From Cryobacterium sp. SO2 (lineage in GTDB: Bacteria > Actinomycetota > Actinomycetes > Actinomycetales > Microbacteriaceae), in NCBI RefSeq assembly GCF_026151165.2, contig NZ_CP117849.1, positions 744,001 through 808,000 on the forward strand: 64,000 nt of DNA, written 5' to 3'. Every line of letters starts with the position of its first letter. Within the stretch, counting starts at the first letter, position 1. Positions 50,250 to 59,656 of the stretch are shown one piece after another. The notes under the pieces were generated by a model that was given only the letters and a program-made list of their open reading frames with translations, did not search any database and was not told where the DNA came from. The position numbers and the translations under genes were made by a program.

Positions 50250-52601
50250 GTGTTCAGACCTGACCCAGAGCTGACCAGACCGCACGCACCCAAGCGCCTC
50301 CTGCGCCGGTTCACCGCGACGATCGGCGTTCTCGCCCTGGTCCTCGGCTTCTTGACCGTCGGCGCGACCACGTCGGACGACTCGGCCGTTGCGGCTACCG
50401 GCAGCGACTTCAACGCCGGCAACATCATCAGCGATGCCGTCTTCTACAACTCGGGCACCATGTCCAAGACCGACATTCAGGCCTTCCTCAACAACAAGGT
50501 GCCCACCTGCCGCTCCGGCTACACCTGCCTGAAGAGCTACACCCAGGCCACGGCCTCGCAGAGCGCCAAGAGGGAGGGCTGCGCCGCCTACTCCGGTTCG
50601 TCGAAGGAGACCGCCGCGGCCATCATCGCGAAGGTCGCGACGGCGTGCGGCATCAACCCGCAGGTCATCCTGGTGCTGCTGGAGAAGGAGCAGGGTCTCG
50701 TCAGCGACACCTGGCCGTCCGCCAGGCAGTACCGGTCGGCCACGGGCTACGGCTGCCCGGACACCGCGGACTGCGACACGAGCTACTACGGCTTCTTCAA
50801 CCAGGTCTACAACGCCGCCTACCAGTTCAAGAAGTACCAGGCCAGCCCGAGCTCGCGCGGCTACGTGGCCGGCAAGTGGAACACCATCCAGTGGAACCCC
50901 GAAGCCTCCTGCGGTTCGTCCAGCGTCTACATCGAGAACCAGGCGACGGCGGCTCTGTACATCTACACGCCGTACCGGCCGAATGACGCGGCGCTGGCCA
51001 ACGTCTACGGCACCGGTGACGGCTGCTCCTCCTACGGCAACCGCAACTTCTGGCGCATGTTCACCGACTGGTTCGGCGACACCAAGGGCGGCAGCTCCTT
51101 CGTGCGGGACGCGAGCACCGGCGCTATCTACCTCATCACTGGCACGATCAAGCACTACGTCCCGTCCACGGCGATCTACAACGCACTGGCCAAGCTGGGC
51201 ACCTACCGCAACGTCAGCTCGTCGTACCTGACCGGATACGTCGTCGGAACCAACGCCAGCCCGCTGGTCCGCAATCCGCTGACCGGCGATATCGCGCTCG
51301 TGCAGGGCAATTCCCGGCACCGGTTCACCAGCTGCGGCCAGGTGTCGGTATGGGGCTATGACTGCGGCTCGCCGACCGACCTGATGCCCGGCCAGTGGAC
51401 CAAGATCCCCCAGGGCGGTGAGGTCTCCAACTACATGGTCGTCGCCGGAACGGCCACGACCTACTTCCTCAACTCGTCCACCCGATTCCCGGTCGCGGAA
51501 TGGACCGGAGTGGTCCGCCTCAACGGTGGCGTAGCCCCGTGGGTGGGCACCATGAGCGTGACGAACGCGCAGCGGTACCCTATCGGGCGCACCCTGGCCA
51601 CACCGGGAACGGCCATCAAGTCGTCGAGCAACAATGAGCTCTACCTGGTCGACGGCTTCGGCAGTCGCATCCGGATCCCGTACATGTCCATGCTCGCCGA
51701 GTACGGCCTGAAGACGTACAAGACGGTGTCGCCCAATGTGGTCGACGGTTATGCGAAGTCGGCGGCCGACCTCACGCTGGTGGCGTCCTGCAACTCGGCG
51801 CTGGTGCTCGTGAACGGCGGCAAGGCGTCACCGCTGACCGCGAACAACGGGGCCGGAATCGCCACGACGCCGCTCTCGCCATCCACCTGCAGCGGCCTGG
51901 CCAAGGGGGCGACCATCCCGGGACTCGTCTTCGCCAAGACGGGCGTGTCTCCCTACGTGTACGTGCTCCTGAACGGCGCCGCGCGACAGATCTACGAGTG
52001 GAGCGATGCCGTCGCGATCAACGGCGGCTCGGCTCCCACCGTGATCACCCTGTCGTCGCCGACTATCCGCACCTTCGCGATGCCGGGTGGCGTGGTCGCG
52101 TCTGGTTCGCTGATCAAGGCGGCGAACAGTGCCACAGTGTACCTCGCCGACGGCACCGACCGGATCACCAAGCTGCCCTCCTTCGGGATCAGCGACGGTC
52201 TCGGTATCGGGTCGTACCGCACGGTGCCCGCCACGGTGATCGCCGGGTACGCCAAGACCGGTGCCTCGCTCAGCCGGGTGGTGAACTGCGCCGGCGCCCC
52301 GTATATCGGGCTGAACGGAACTCTGTACAAGCTCAGCGCGACCAGCGGAATCGGGCTGCCCGTCACCGACCTGCGCGGCTCGACCTGCGCCACGTTCACC
52401 CTGTCGAAGAACGCTGCGATCTCCAAGGTGTTCGTCAAGGAGGCGAACAAGTCCGCGGTCTACTACATCACGGCTGGAAAGCGCCGGCTGGTGGGCTCCT
52501 GGTCTCAGGCGATCAACCTCAATGGCGGCAGCGCCCCGCAGGTCTTCACCATCCGCGCGTCGGAGATGGGATTCTTCGCCGACGGCGGCCCGATGAAGTA
52601 G
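50250..52601 (+). CDS. Secreted repeat protein with lysozyme-like N-terminal region
   Basis: 783-residue exported protein. A basic N-region (KRLLRRF), a hydrophobic core at 22-40 and an AVAA cleavage site near residue 49 form the signal peptide. Residues about 50-280 form a cysteine-containing domain with NPQVILVLLEKEQGLVSD. E145/E147 there lie where transglycosylase-like enzymes keep a catalytic Glu, but that activity is only suggested. Residues about 283-783 are nine 50-60-residue units in three triplets. The third units share W....NGG.AP and the first units share a T/S-Y-T/N-V...GY-type ending. GTG at 50250 has GAGG 7 nt upstream. Actinobacterial relatives are often called hemagglutinins without proof. 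Confidence 0.75.
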   Translation: MFRPDPELTRPHAPKRLLRRFTATIGVLALVLGFLTVGATTSDDSAVAATGSDFNAGNIISDAVFYNSGTMSKTDIQAFLNNKVPTCRSGYTCLKSYTQATASQSAKREGCAAYSGSSKETAAAIIAKVATACGINPQVILVLLEKEQGLVSDTWPSARQYRSATGYGCPDTADCDTSYYGFFNQVYNAAYQFKKYQASPSSRGYVAGKWNTIQWNPEASCGSSSVYIENQATAALYIYTPYRPNDAALANVYGTGDGCSSYGNRNFWRMFTDWFGDTKGGSSFVRDASTGAIYLITGTIKHYVPSTAIYNALAKLGTYRNVSSSYLTGYVVGTNASPLVRNPLTGDIALVQGNSRHRFTSCGQVSVWGYDCGSPTDLMPGQWTKIPQGGEVSNYMVVAGTATTYFLNSSTRFPVAEWTGVVRLNGGVAPWVGTMSVTNAQRYPIGRTLATPGTAIKSSSNNELYLVDGFGSRIRIPYMSMLAEYGLKTYKTVSPNVVDGYAKSAADLTLVASCNSALVLVNGGKASPLTANNGAGIATTPLSPSTCSGLAKGATIPGLVFAKTGVSPYVYVLLNGAARQIYEWSDAVAINGGSAPTVITLSSPTIRTFAMPGGVVASGSLIKAANSATVYLADGTDRITKLPSFGISDGLGIGSYRTVPATVIAGYAKTGASLSRVVNCAGAPYIGLNGTLYKLSATSGIGLPVTDLRGSTCATFTLSKNAAISKVFVKEANKSAVYYITAGKRRLVGSWSQAINLNGGSAPQVFTIRASEMGFFADGGPMK

Positions 52602-52614
52602 CGCGGGCCCCGGA

Positions 52615-52654
52615 ACGACGAAACGCCCCGACCTCGGTCGGGGCGTTTCGTCGT
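52615..52654. terminator. Bidirectional terminator hairpin
   Basis: Perfect 18-bp arms (52615-52632 and 52637-52654, ACGACGAAACGCCCCGAC) with a CTCG loop, between the convergent secreted-protein and wzt genes. AAA/TTT at mid-stem gives short U runs either way. Confidence 0.8.
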
Positions 52655-52668
52655 AGTGCGGAGAGGGG

Positions 52669-53418
52669 TTACTGGGCGCGCATCCGCGCGACGGCCTCGT
52701 GTGACTCGCCGTCGAAGACGACCCTGCCCTTGTCGATGAGGATGCCGCGGTCGCAGAGGTCGGCGACCATGCCCAGGTCATGGCTCACTACGACCAGCGT
52801 GCGGCCCTCAGCGTGCAGCTGACGGATCTTGGCCAGGCACTTGCGCTGGAAGGGCTCGTCGCCCACCGAGAGGATCTCGTCGACCAGCAGGATGTCGACC
52901 TCGGTGTGGATGGCGACGGAAAACGCCAGGCGCAGGAACATGCCGGAGGAGTAGTGCTTGACCTCGGTGTCGATGAACTTGGCGATCTCGCTGAACTCCA
53001 CGATGGCGTCGAAGCGCTCGTCGATCTCCTTCTGGCTCATGCCGAGGATCGCCGCGTTCAGGTAGATGTTCTCCCGGCCGGACAGGTCGGGGTGGAACCC
53101 GGCACCGACCTCGATCAGGCCGGCGACGCGACCTCGGGTGAGTACCTCGCCCGTGTCGGGGCGCAAGACGCCGGAGATCAGCTTGAGCAGCGTGGACTTG
53201 CCCGACCCGTTGAAGCCGAGCAGGGCGACGGACTCACCCGTGTTGATCGTGAAGCTGACGTCGTCGAGGGCGTTGAAGCTCGAGGAGATGGGCTTGCGCC
53301 GCACCGCGGCGATCACCGACTCCTTGAGCGAATGCGTGTGCCGCAGCAGGAATGTCTTACTGAGGTCGGACACGATGATGGCCAGCCGCGGTTGCTGCTC
53401 GTTAAAGGTCTTGGGCAA
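52669..53418 (-). CDS. wzt: Polysaccharide ABC exporter, ATP-binding subunit (short Wzt)
   Basis: ATPase of a Wzm/Wzt-type exporter moving undecaprenyl-linked glycans across the membrane. The 249 residues contain Walker A LLGFNGSGKSTLLK, the Q-loop region AGLIEVGAGFHPDLSGREN, signature HYSSGMFLRLAFSVA and Walker B ILLVDEILSVGD. There is no C-terminal carbohydrate-binding domain, so export is probably not cap-dependent. The start is TTG at 53418: GGAG lies 7 nt before it, and upstream residues are antisense-like. It overlaps the wzm gene by 17 nt. Confidence 0.9.
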   Translation of the reverse strand: MPKTFNEQQPRLAIIVSDLSKTFLLRHTHSLKESVIAAVRRKPISSSFNALDDVSFTINTGESVALLGFNGSGKSTLLKLISGVLRPDTGEVLTRGRVAGLIEVGAGFHPDLSGRENIYLNAAILGMSQKEIDERFDAIVEFSEIAKFIDTEVKHYSSGMFLRLAFSVAIHTEVDILLVDEILSVGDEPFQRKCLAKIRQLHAEGRTLVVVSHDLGMVADLCDRGILIDKGRVVFDGESHEAVARMRAQ

Positions 53419-54274
53419 AGCGACGCTCCAATCGGCGGAAGACAAGCTGTCCGATGACCAGCAGCACGCTCGAGGTGAGCAGGGCGCAGAGACCGAAGAA
53501 CCACAGGGTGGGCGGCAGCGGGCTGCTGCCGTCGGTGGTGGGGTACCAGAAGCCGGCATGGAGCAGCTCGACCGCGGCCGTGATGGGGTTCAGCTGGTAG
53601 ATGACCATCAGCCAGTCCGGCAGCACCTTGGCGACGGTGCTCCACTGGTAGAGCACGGGGGATGCCCAGGTGGCGACGAGCAGGATCAGCTCGACGAAGT
53701 TCTGGGCGTCGCGGAAAGAGACGTTGATCGAGCCGAAGAACAGGCTCAGGCCCATGGCGAGCAGCACGATGATGAGCACGCCCAGGAGGATGCCGAGCAG
53801 CTGCAGCAGGCTGGGGCGCCAGCCCGTGAACACGCAGACCACGGCGAGCACAAGGGCCTGGGGCAAGAAATTGACGAAGGCCACCAGGGTGGACGACACC
53901 GGGAACAACTCGCGGGGCAGGTAGATCTTCTTGATCAGCGGTGCGTTGTCCACGAGCGACTTGGTGCCGTTGCTGAACGCCTCGCTGAACAGGTTGATCA
54001 CGATGAGGCCGGAGAACAGGTAGACCGGGTAGTTCGGGATAGTGCCGTTCAGCTGCAGGAACACGCCGAGCGCGATGAAGAACACCAGGAACTGGGTGAT
54101 CGGCTTGACATAAGACCACATCCAGCCGAGGACCGACCCGCGGTAGCGGACCTGCACTTCTTTTCGCACGAGCAGGGAGAGCAGGTACCGACGGCGGAAT
54201 ACGTCGATCAGTCCGGCCCCTTGACCCGGCCGGACGAAGCCGTCGAGGTCTGGTACTGGAACGATTTGCGTCAC
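53402..54274 (-). CDS. wzm: Polysaccharide ABC exporter, permease subunit
   Basis: ABC-2-type membrane subunit of the exporter, 290 residues with six transmembrane helices between about 60 and 282. The amphipathic N-terminus ends RRRYLLSLLVRKEVQVRYRGSVLGWMWSYVKP, the usual coupling entry for Wzm/TagG proteins (shown in parts: RYRGSVLGWMW). GTG at 54274 is preceded by AAAGGA at 5 nt. It follows glfT2 by 99 nt and overlaps wzt, forming glf-glfT2-wzm-wzt. Confidence 0.9.
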   Translation of the reverse strand: MTQIVPVPDLDGFVRPGQGAGLIDVFRRRYLLSLLVRKEVQVRYRGSVLGWMWSYVKPITQFLVFFIALGVFLQLNGTIPNYPVYLFSGLIVINLFSEAFSNGTKSLVDNAPLIKKIYLPRELFPVSSTLVAFVNFLPQALVLAVVCVFTGWRPSLLQLLGILLGVLIIVLLAMGLSLFFGSINVSFRDAQNFVELILLVATWASPVLYQWSTVAKVLPDWLMVIYQLNPITAAVELLHAGFWYPTTDGSSPLPPTLWFFGLCALLTSSVLLVIGQLVFRRLERRFAQDL

Positions 54275-54313
54275 ACGTTTCCTTTTATCGTTGGGTCGCC
54301 GGCCTGGTTCCTC

Positions 54314-54338
54314 CGGGTGGGGGCAACTGGCCCACCCG
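54314..54338. promoter_or_regulatory. Hairpin in the glfT2-wzm gap
   Basis: 8-bp arms CGGGTGGG and CCCACCCG with a 9-nt loop, 40 nt before the wzm start. It could be an attenuator or partial terminator within the operon. The lack of a clear U tract leaves this open. Confidence 0.35.
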
Positions 54339-54373
54339 TGATTCTAGCTGTTAGCGGTTGCGCGGTCGTGACC

Positions 54374-56383
54374 CTATTCGCGGGTGCTGTCGGCCGTTGC
54401 AGCCGTCCCGGGTGCCACGCCATCGACCGCTGAATCCAGGCCGAGAGTGGACGTCCAGGACTCCAGCGAGGTCAGGTCGTGCTGGTTGGAACGGTATTTC
54501 TCGCTGAGGGCGGCCCACTGGCGGCGGAACTTCAGGTTTTGGATCACGCTGGACCGGAGCAGTGACCGGAACATGGTGCGGTCACGAATGTGCCAGGTGA
54601 CTCCCGAACCCTCGGCGTTGGTGATGACCACGCTGTCCATGTTCGGAACCGTCCACCACGGCGCTGTGCGCGGCAGGTGGGTGTCCGGGCGATCGGCGCT
54701 CCCCGGGTGCGGGTGGGTCATGCCGTGCCGTACGAAGTTCTTGATCAGGAACGAGTAGAGCTTGCGTCCGCTCGGGCGGGGCTCGTCGCTGCCGACGAGG
54801 TTCGTCATCGGGAACCGGCCGAAGCGGCCGAGGTCCTTGATCAGGGTGGATTCCGGGTAGTCTCCGGCGATCGCCCGGATGGCGGGCAGTCGGCTGGTCA
54901 GCTCGGAGTGCAGAGAGCCGGGGCCCGCCATGACGCTCTCGTATGCCAGCTGGCGAAGCTTCACCGTGTAGTAGTCCATGGTCAACAGGTGCCGCACGTC
55001 CGAGGCGAGGTTGCTGATCGTCAAGCGGCCGCCCTTGGCGTGCGGCGAGTGCAGCAGGGCCGCGACCAGACGGTTGCGCGCGTGGTAGAACGCCTGCCAG
55101 TCCCGCGAGTCGTCCTTGTCGACCCAGGACACGTGCCAGACGGCCGCGCCGGGGAGGCTGACCGTGGAGTAGCCGTGTTCGGAGGCGCGCAGCGAGAATT
55201 CGGCGTCATCCCACTTGATGAACACCGGCAGGGACAGCCCGATCTCGCGGATGACCTCCACCGGGATCAGGCTCATCCACCAGCCGTTGTAGGCCACGTC
55301 GTTGCGCTGGTGCAACCAGGTGGTCTGGCGCAGGTTCATCGCGGTGAAGTCGTGGCGGGACGGCGTGATCGGGCCCCACATGAAGTTCCAGGTGTCGATC
55401 GACTCGGCGAAGGCGTGCAGCTTGGTCTTGTCGAACATGTCGAACATGTGGCCGCCGACGATGGTCGGTTCGGTGCACAGCCTGGCGAAGGCCAGGGCGC
55501 GACGGATGCTTTCCGGTTCGACGACGACATCGTCGTCCAGCAGCATCACATAGTCACTGGTGCCGGCCGCGACGGTCTCGAGCATCCCGCGGGAGAACCC
55601 GCCGGAGCCGCCGGCGTTGACCTGTTCGATGACCCGCAGACGTCCGCCAAGGGCAGCATCCACCTCGGCGTACCTGGCGTGTTCGCGGATCTTGTCAGTG
55701 CCCTGGTCGACAACGATGATCTGGTCGAGGCCGGCGAGCACGTCGGCGTCGGTCGCGATCGTGGCGAGCAACTCCAGGCAGTAGGCAGTGCGGTTCAGGG
55801 TGGTGATGGCGACGGTCAGCGTGCGGGCCGGCTGGGCCGGTTCGTCGCTCGGCGGCGCCTGCCATTCGGCGCTCGTGAGGGCGAAGTCCTCACCGCGGGA
55901 GACCAGGTCGAACCAGTACCAGCCGCCGTCGATGAAGTAGTCGAAGCCGAGGTCGAACTCCACGGTGCCGGCGGTGTCCACGTGGGCCGAGTCGACCGTC
56001 TGGATGACGCCGCGGGCGTTGGAACGGTAGACGATGATGTCGCCGGGTCCGGTGGTGGAGATGCTCAGGCGCACCCCGGTGAGGCTGGTCCAGCGGCGCC
56101 AGTAGCTGGCGGGGAAGGCGTTGAAGTAGGTGCCGAGTGACACCCGCTTGTCCAGGCCGGGCTTGAGGCCGCGGCGGCCGTCGAGCATCGGGGTGACGTT
56201 GTGGTGCGTCAGCCGCAGCGGCTGCATCGTCGGTTCGTCGGAGTTGCCGCGACGCTTCTTGGCGTCTTCCTGGGCGGGGGCGACGATCTGGGTCCACTCG
56301 TCAGGGTCGACATAGAGCGGAGCGACATCCGGCTCCGAGGAGGACGGGAAGACGACTTTTTGCAGGACGATGGGCGTGGACAT
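54374..56383 (-). CDS. glfT2: GlfT2-like galactofuranosyltransferase
   Basis: 669-residue polymerising galactofuranosyltransferase homologue, adding Galf from UDP-Galf to a growing galactan at the inner membrane. The N-terminal beta domain has GTYFNAFPASYWRRWTS and DGGWYWFD. The GT-A domain (about 185-400) has AITTLNRTAYCL, IVVDQGTDKIREH, QVNAGGSGGFSRGM, the triad MLLDDDVVVEP, and FIKWDDAEFSLRASEHGY with a downstream VWHVSW histidine. The C-terminal helical domain completes the mycobacterial GlfT2 architecture. ACGGAG lies 5 nt before the ATG. It follows glf by 15 nt, so donor supply and use are in one operon. Confidence 0.92.
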   Translation of the reverse strand: MSTPIVLQKVVFPSSSEPDVAPLYVDPDEWTQIVAPAQEDAKKRRGNSDEPTMQPLRLTHHNVTPMLDGRRGLKPGLDKRVSLGTYFNAFPASYWRRWTSLTGVRLSISTTGPGDIIVYRSNARGVIQTVDSAHVDTAGTVEFDLGFDYFIDGGWYWFDLVSRGEDFALTSAEWQAPPSDEPAQPARTLTVAITTLNRTAYCLELLATIATDADVLAGLDQIIVVDQGTDKIREHARYAEVDAALGGRLRVIEQVNAGGSGGFSRGMLETVAAGTSDYVMLLDDDVVVEPESIRRALAFARLCTEPTIVGGHMFDMFDKTKLHAFAESIDTWNFMWGPITPSRHDFTAMNLRQTTWLHQRNDVAYNGWWMSLIPVEVIREIGLSLPVFIKWDDAEFSLRASEHGYSTVSLPGAAVWHVSWVDKDDSRDWQAFYHARNRLVAALLHSPHAKGGRLTISNLASDVRHLLTMDYYTVKLRQLAYESVMAGPGSLHSELTSRLPAIRAIAGDYPESTLIKDLGRFGRFPMTNLVGSDEPRPSGRKLYSFLIKNFVRHGMTHPHPGSADRPDTHLPRTAPWWTVPNMDSVVITNAEGSGVTWHIRDRTMFRSLLRSSVIQNLKFRRQWAALSEKYRSNQHDLTSLESWTSTLGLDSAVDGVAPGTAATADSTRE

Positions 56384-56398
56384 ATAGACTCCGTGTCG

Positions 56399-57565
56399 CT
56401 ATTCGCTGCGTCCGCTGAGAAGCGGCTTGAGCTTGTTTTCGTACATGGACAGCGCAGACCCGATGGCCATGTGCATGTCGAGGTATTGGTAGGTACCGAG
56501 GCGACCGCCGAAGAACACGTTCGGCTCGCCGGCCTGCAGGGCCCGGTAGGAGTGCAGGCTCTCGCGGTCGGCCGGGGTGTTGATCGGGTAGTAGGGCTCG
56601 TCGGCCTTGGTGGCTGCCCGGGAGAACTCACGCATGATCACGGTCTTGTCCGTGGGGTACTCGGTGCGCTCCGGGTGGAAATGACGGAACTCGTGGATGC
56701 GGGTGTACGGCACAGTGGAGTCCGCGTAGTTCATCACCGGGGTGCCCTGGAAATCGCCGACCGGCAGCACTTCCTGCTCGAAGTCGAGTGTGCGCCAGGT
56801 GAGCTCGCCGCCCTGGTAGTCGAAGTAGCGGTCGACCGGGCCGGTGTAGACGACGGGGATGCGGCCGACGACGGACTTCTTGTTGATCTCCTGGCTCTCG
56901 TCGAAGAAATCGGTGTTGAGACGCACCTCGATGTTCGGGTGGTCGGCCATCCGCTCGATCCACGCCGTGTAGCCGTCGACCGGCAGGCCCTCGTGGGTGT
57001 CGTTGAAGTACCGGTTGTCGTAGTTGTAGCGAACCGGGAGCCGGCTGATCACCTCGGCCGGCAGGTCCGTCGGAGACGTCTGCCACTGCTTGGCCGTGTA
57101 GTCACGGATGAAGGCCTCGTAGAGCGGGCGGCCGATCAGGGAGATGCCCTTCTCCTCGAGGTTGCGGGACTCGCCGGTGGCGAACTCGCTGGCCTGGCCC
57201 TTGATCAGCGCGCGGGCCTCGTCGGGCGAGTACGCGGACCTGAAGAACTGGTTGATCGTGCCCAGGTTGATCGGCAGCGGGAAGACCTCACCGCCGAAGT
57301 TGGTGAAAACCCGGTGTTCGTAGTTTGTGAACTTCGTAAAGCGGTTGACGTATTCCCAGACGGGCTCGTTCGAGGTGTGGAAGAGGTGTGCGCCGTACTG
57401 GTGCACCTCGATTCCAGTCTCCGGCTCCGGTGCGCTGTAGGCGTTGCCGCCGATGTGGCTGCGCTGGTCGATGACCATCACCTTGAGCCCGAGGTCCCTG
57501 GCGGCTCGTTCCGCAACGGTCAGGCCGAAGAAGCCCGAGCCAACGACCACAAGGTCAACCGTCAT
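56399..57565 (-). CDS. glf: UDP-galactopyranose mutase
   Basis: FAD-dependent mutase converting UDP-galactopyranose to UDP-galactofuranose. The 388 residues match the family. The FAD loop is LVVVGSGFFGLTVAERAA near residue 5, with VIDQRSHIGGNAYS. FTNYEHRVFTNFGG and YEAFIRDYTAKQW are substrate-site segments. The arginines in YTRIHEFRHFHPE and GGRLGTYQYLDMH bind the diphosphate. AAAGGA stands 8 nt before the ATG. It is the first gene of glf-glfT2-wzm-wzt, showing that the exported glycan contains galactofuranose. Confidence 0.96.
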   Translation of the reverse strand: MTVDLVVVGSGFFGLTVAERAARDLGLKVMVIDQRSHIGGNAYSAPEPETGIEVHQYGAHLFHTSNEPVWEYVNRFTKFTNYEHRVFTNFGGEVFPLPINLGTINQFFRSAYSPDEARALIKGQASEFATGESRNLEEKGISLIGRPLYEAFIRDYTAKQWQTSPTDLPAEVISRLPVRYNYDNRYFNDTHEGLPVDGYTAWIERMADHPNIEVRLNTDFFDESQEINKKSVVGRIPVVYTGPVDRYFDYQGGELTWRTLDFEQEVLPVGDFQGTPVMNYADSTVPYTRIHEFRHFHPERTEYPTDKTVIMREFSRAATKADEPYYPINTPADRESLHSYRALQAGEPNVFFGGRLGTYQYLDMHMAIGSALSMYENKLKPLLSGRSE

Positions 57566-57730
57566 ATCAAAAGTCCTTTATCTCGGGAGGTGTAGCCAAC
57601 GTTCTGCAACGTTCCACGATAGCCGATGCTTGCTGGGAGGGTCCCTTTTGAGGCATTCCCACTGTGTCGGCGGTGGCCGGGAGGCCGTCCCTGCCGGTGT
57701 CAGCGGCCGTTTCGTCATAGGGCCGCGTTG

Positions 57731-57736
57731 TAGGGT
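57731..57736 (+). promoter_or_regulatory. -10 hexamer of the GT-C-like gene (leaderless)
   Basis: TAGGGT, 6 nt before the GTG at 57743, in the 177-nt gap divergent from glf. Confidence 0.45.
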
Positions 57737-57742
57737 GTTGCA

Positions 57743-59656
57743 GTGAATGACGCTCGAGTGGCCACAGTTTCCGGCAGCGACCGAGCCGGCATCGGCCGAA
57801 TCAGAATCGGCGTCGTTGTGACGGTGGCCCTGATCCTGCACCTGATCGTGCAGGCCGGCATGTACCTGGCCACCCCCGGTTTCTCGCTTGCCCGGTTCCG
57901 CGACTACTTCGTGCACGACCAGCTCGGCTACCTCGCGATCGTGAAGAACTTCTCAGAGGGACAGTTCGCCGCCCTCGAACCCGACACCGAGACCGGCGCG
58001 AACACCTACCCGCGCATGTACTACGAGGCCATCGGCCTCGTCGCCCGAGTGACCGGGTGGGACCCCATCGTCGCGTGGAACGTGTGCGGCATGGCGGTGC
58101 AGCTGGTGCTCGTGGGCCTGTTGGCGGCCATTCTCATCCGGCTGAGCCGGCGCTGGTGGGTCGGCCTGATCGCGCCGGTGCCGTTCATGCTCGGTACCTT
58201 CTCCAGGCTCACCGTGACCGGCTGGTACACGCCGCTCGAATCGCACGCCGTGATCTGGGGGCCGTTCGGTCTTCTGCACACCCTCAACGGCGAGTCGGTG
58301 TCATTGTCCATCGCGGCCATCTGCCTGCTCGCCCTGGCCCTGCTCTGGTTGCGGCCGGCCCGCACCCGCACCCGGGTGCTGCTCACCACCCTGATCTGCC
58401 TGATCCTCGGTGGTCTCGCCAATGTGCAGACTTACTCGTTCATCGCCGCGATCTACCTGCTCGCGTTCGGCCTGGCCGCCTGGGTCATCCTCCGCGGCCG
58501 CCATCTCGTGCTTGCGGCGCTGTCCGTTGTCCTGATCCCCGTCGTCTTCCTGGCCGGCCCCACCGTCGCGGATGCCGGCGGCCAGCTGCCCGCCCTGGTC
58601 TTCGGGCTGCTCCCCGCCGTGCCCGGCATGATCGCGCTCATCGTGCGCAGCCGGGGCGTGGTGCTGCTGTACTGCGTAGCCGTCGTGCTCGGAGCCTCCC
58701 CGCAGGTGGTCGGCACCGTCATGGGCCTCGTCACCGGGGACCCATTCCTCGCCTATCGGGTGGCCTCGAACAGCGAGCTGGGCGTGCCGCTGGAGACCGG
58801 GCTCATCTCGGGTCTTGCGCTGATCGTGCCGTTGGCCGTGATCCTCGCCGCCGCGATCTGGCGCCGCCGCCCGGTCTGGGGCGCCTATGCGCTCGGCGCC
58901 GCGCTGGCCTGGATCCTGCTCGGCACGAACGACATCTGGGGGGCCAACGCCGAGCCGTACCGGCTCTACATGGACGTGTTCTTCCTCGTGGCCGCCACCA
59001 TCCTGCCCGTCGGGGTCATGGTGCTCACCGATCTCTGGGCCGCTGCGACTCCGCACCCGGCGACGCCGGCCGCCGAGCTGGGGAGCGCCCCCACGTCACC
59101 GGCCCCAGTGGCCGAGGAGCCCGCAGGCACCGCCGTTCCGCGGGAAGGCAGGCGCTCGGTGCCGCGCTGGGCCGTGCTCGTCGCCGCGCTGCTCTGCGTC
59201 GGCATCGCCACGGTGTCGCTCACCGACTGGTGGGTCTTCTATCGCGCCGGCATCGCCCGGTCCCTGCTGGTGACCGATTCACCCCGCAACACAGCGCTCA
59301 ACGACCTGGCCCTGCAGTCCGCCGAGACCCACCCCGGCACACTCCTCATGGTCGACTCCTGCATCGACCCACGCGTGCTCAAGGTCACCTCCGGTGTGCC
59401 GATCGCGTACTACCACCTCGGCATGGCCTGGCCCACCGAGTACGACGCGATCGCCACGATCGTCTCCAGCCGGCTCAGCGGCGCCATCGACCGGGATGCG
59501 GCCATCGCCGGCGATGCCACCCAGGTGCTCTCAGACAGCGCCTGCGGAGACGACTGGGGGAACCGTTATGCGGACATCCTCGTCGAACAGTCCAGCCTCC
59601 CGTACACCCAGGACGACGGCTCCACCGGCACCATCACGCTGTGGGGCCTGGAGTAA
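57743..59656 (+). CDS. Polytopic membrane protein, GT-C-like
   Basis: 637 residues with about 12 transmembrane segments (from residue 23 to about 505) and a C-terminal soluble region of about 130 residues holding a cysteine pair (DSCIDPRV, SDSACGDDW). The first loop has FRDYFVHDQLGYL with Asp residues, as in GT-C enzymes. A Pro/Ala-rich cytoplasmic linker (about 433-470) lies before the last helix. No named family is recognised; its layout parallels the protein at 46064-48292. It ends with no gap against the convergent flippase gene (TAA at 59654, opposing stop at 59657). Confidence 0.72.
   Translation: MNDARVATVSGSDRAGIGRIRIGVVVTVALILHLIVQAGMYLATPGFSLARFRDYFVHDQLGYLAIVKNFSEGQFAALEPDTETGANTYPRMYYEAIGLVARVTGWDPIVAWNVCGMAVQLVLVGLLAAILIRLSRRWWVGLIAPVPFMLGTFSRLTVTGWYTPLESHAVIWGPFGLLHTLNGESVSLSIAAICLLALALLWLRPARTRTRVLLTTLICLILGGLANVQTYSFIAAIYLLAFGLAAWVILRGRHLVLAALSVVLIPVVFLAGPTVADAGGQLPALVFGLLPAVPGMIALIVRSRGVVLLYCVAVVLGASPQVVGTVMGLVTGDPFLAYRVASNSELGVPLETGLISGLALIVPLAVILAAAIWRRRPVWGAYALGAALAWILLGTNDIWGANAEPYRLYMDVFFLVAATILPVGVMVLTDLWAAATPHPATPAAELGSAPTSPAPVAEEPAGTAVPREGRRSVPRWAVLVAALLCVGIATVSLTDWWVFYRAGIARSLLVTDSPRNTALNDLALQSAETHPGTLLMVDSCIDPRVLKVTSGVPIAYYHLGMAWPTEYDAIATIVSSRLSGAIDRDAAIAGDATQVLSDSACGDDWGNRYADILVEQSSLPYTQDDGSTGTITLWGLE

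Noticed and set aside
52669..53559. Wzt with a 47-residue N-terminal extension
   Set aside because: The extension lies mostly within the wzm coding region and is Cys/Pro/Arg-rich like other shadow translations. The TTG at 53418 has a good ribosome binding site.
54374..57565. Mycolyl-arabinogalactan cluster of a mycolic-acid bacterium
   Set aside because: No arabinosyltransferase, mycolyltransferase or decaprenyl-ribose epimerase genes are present. Only the galactofuranose part is seen.
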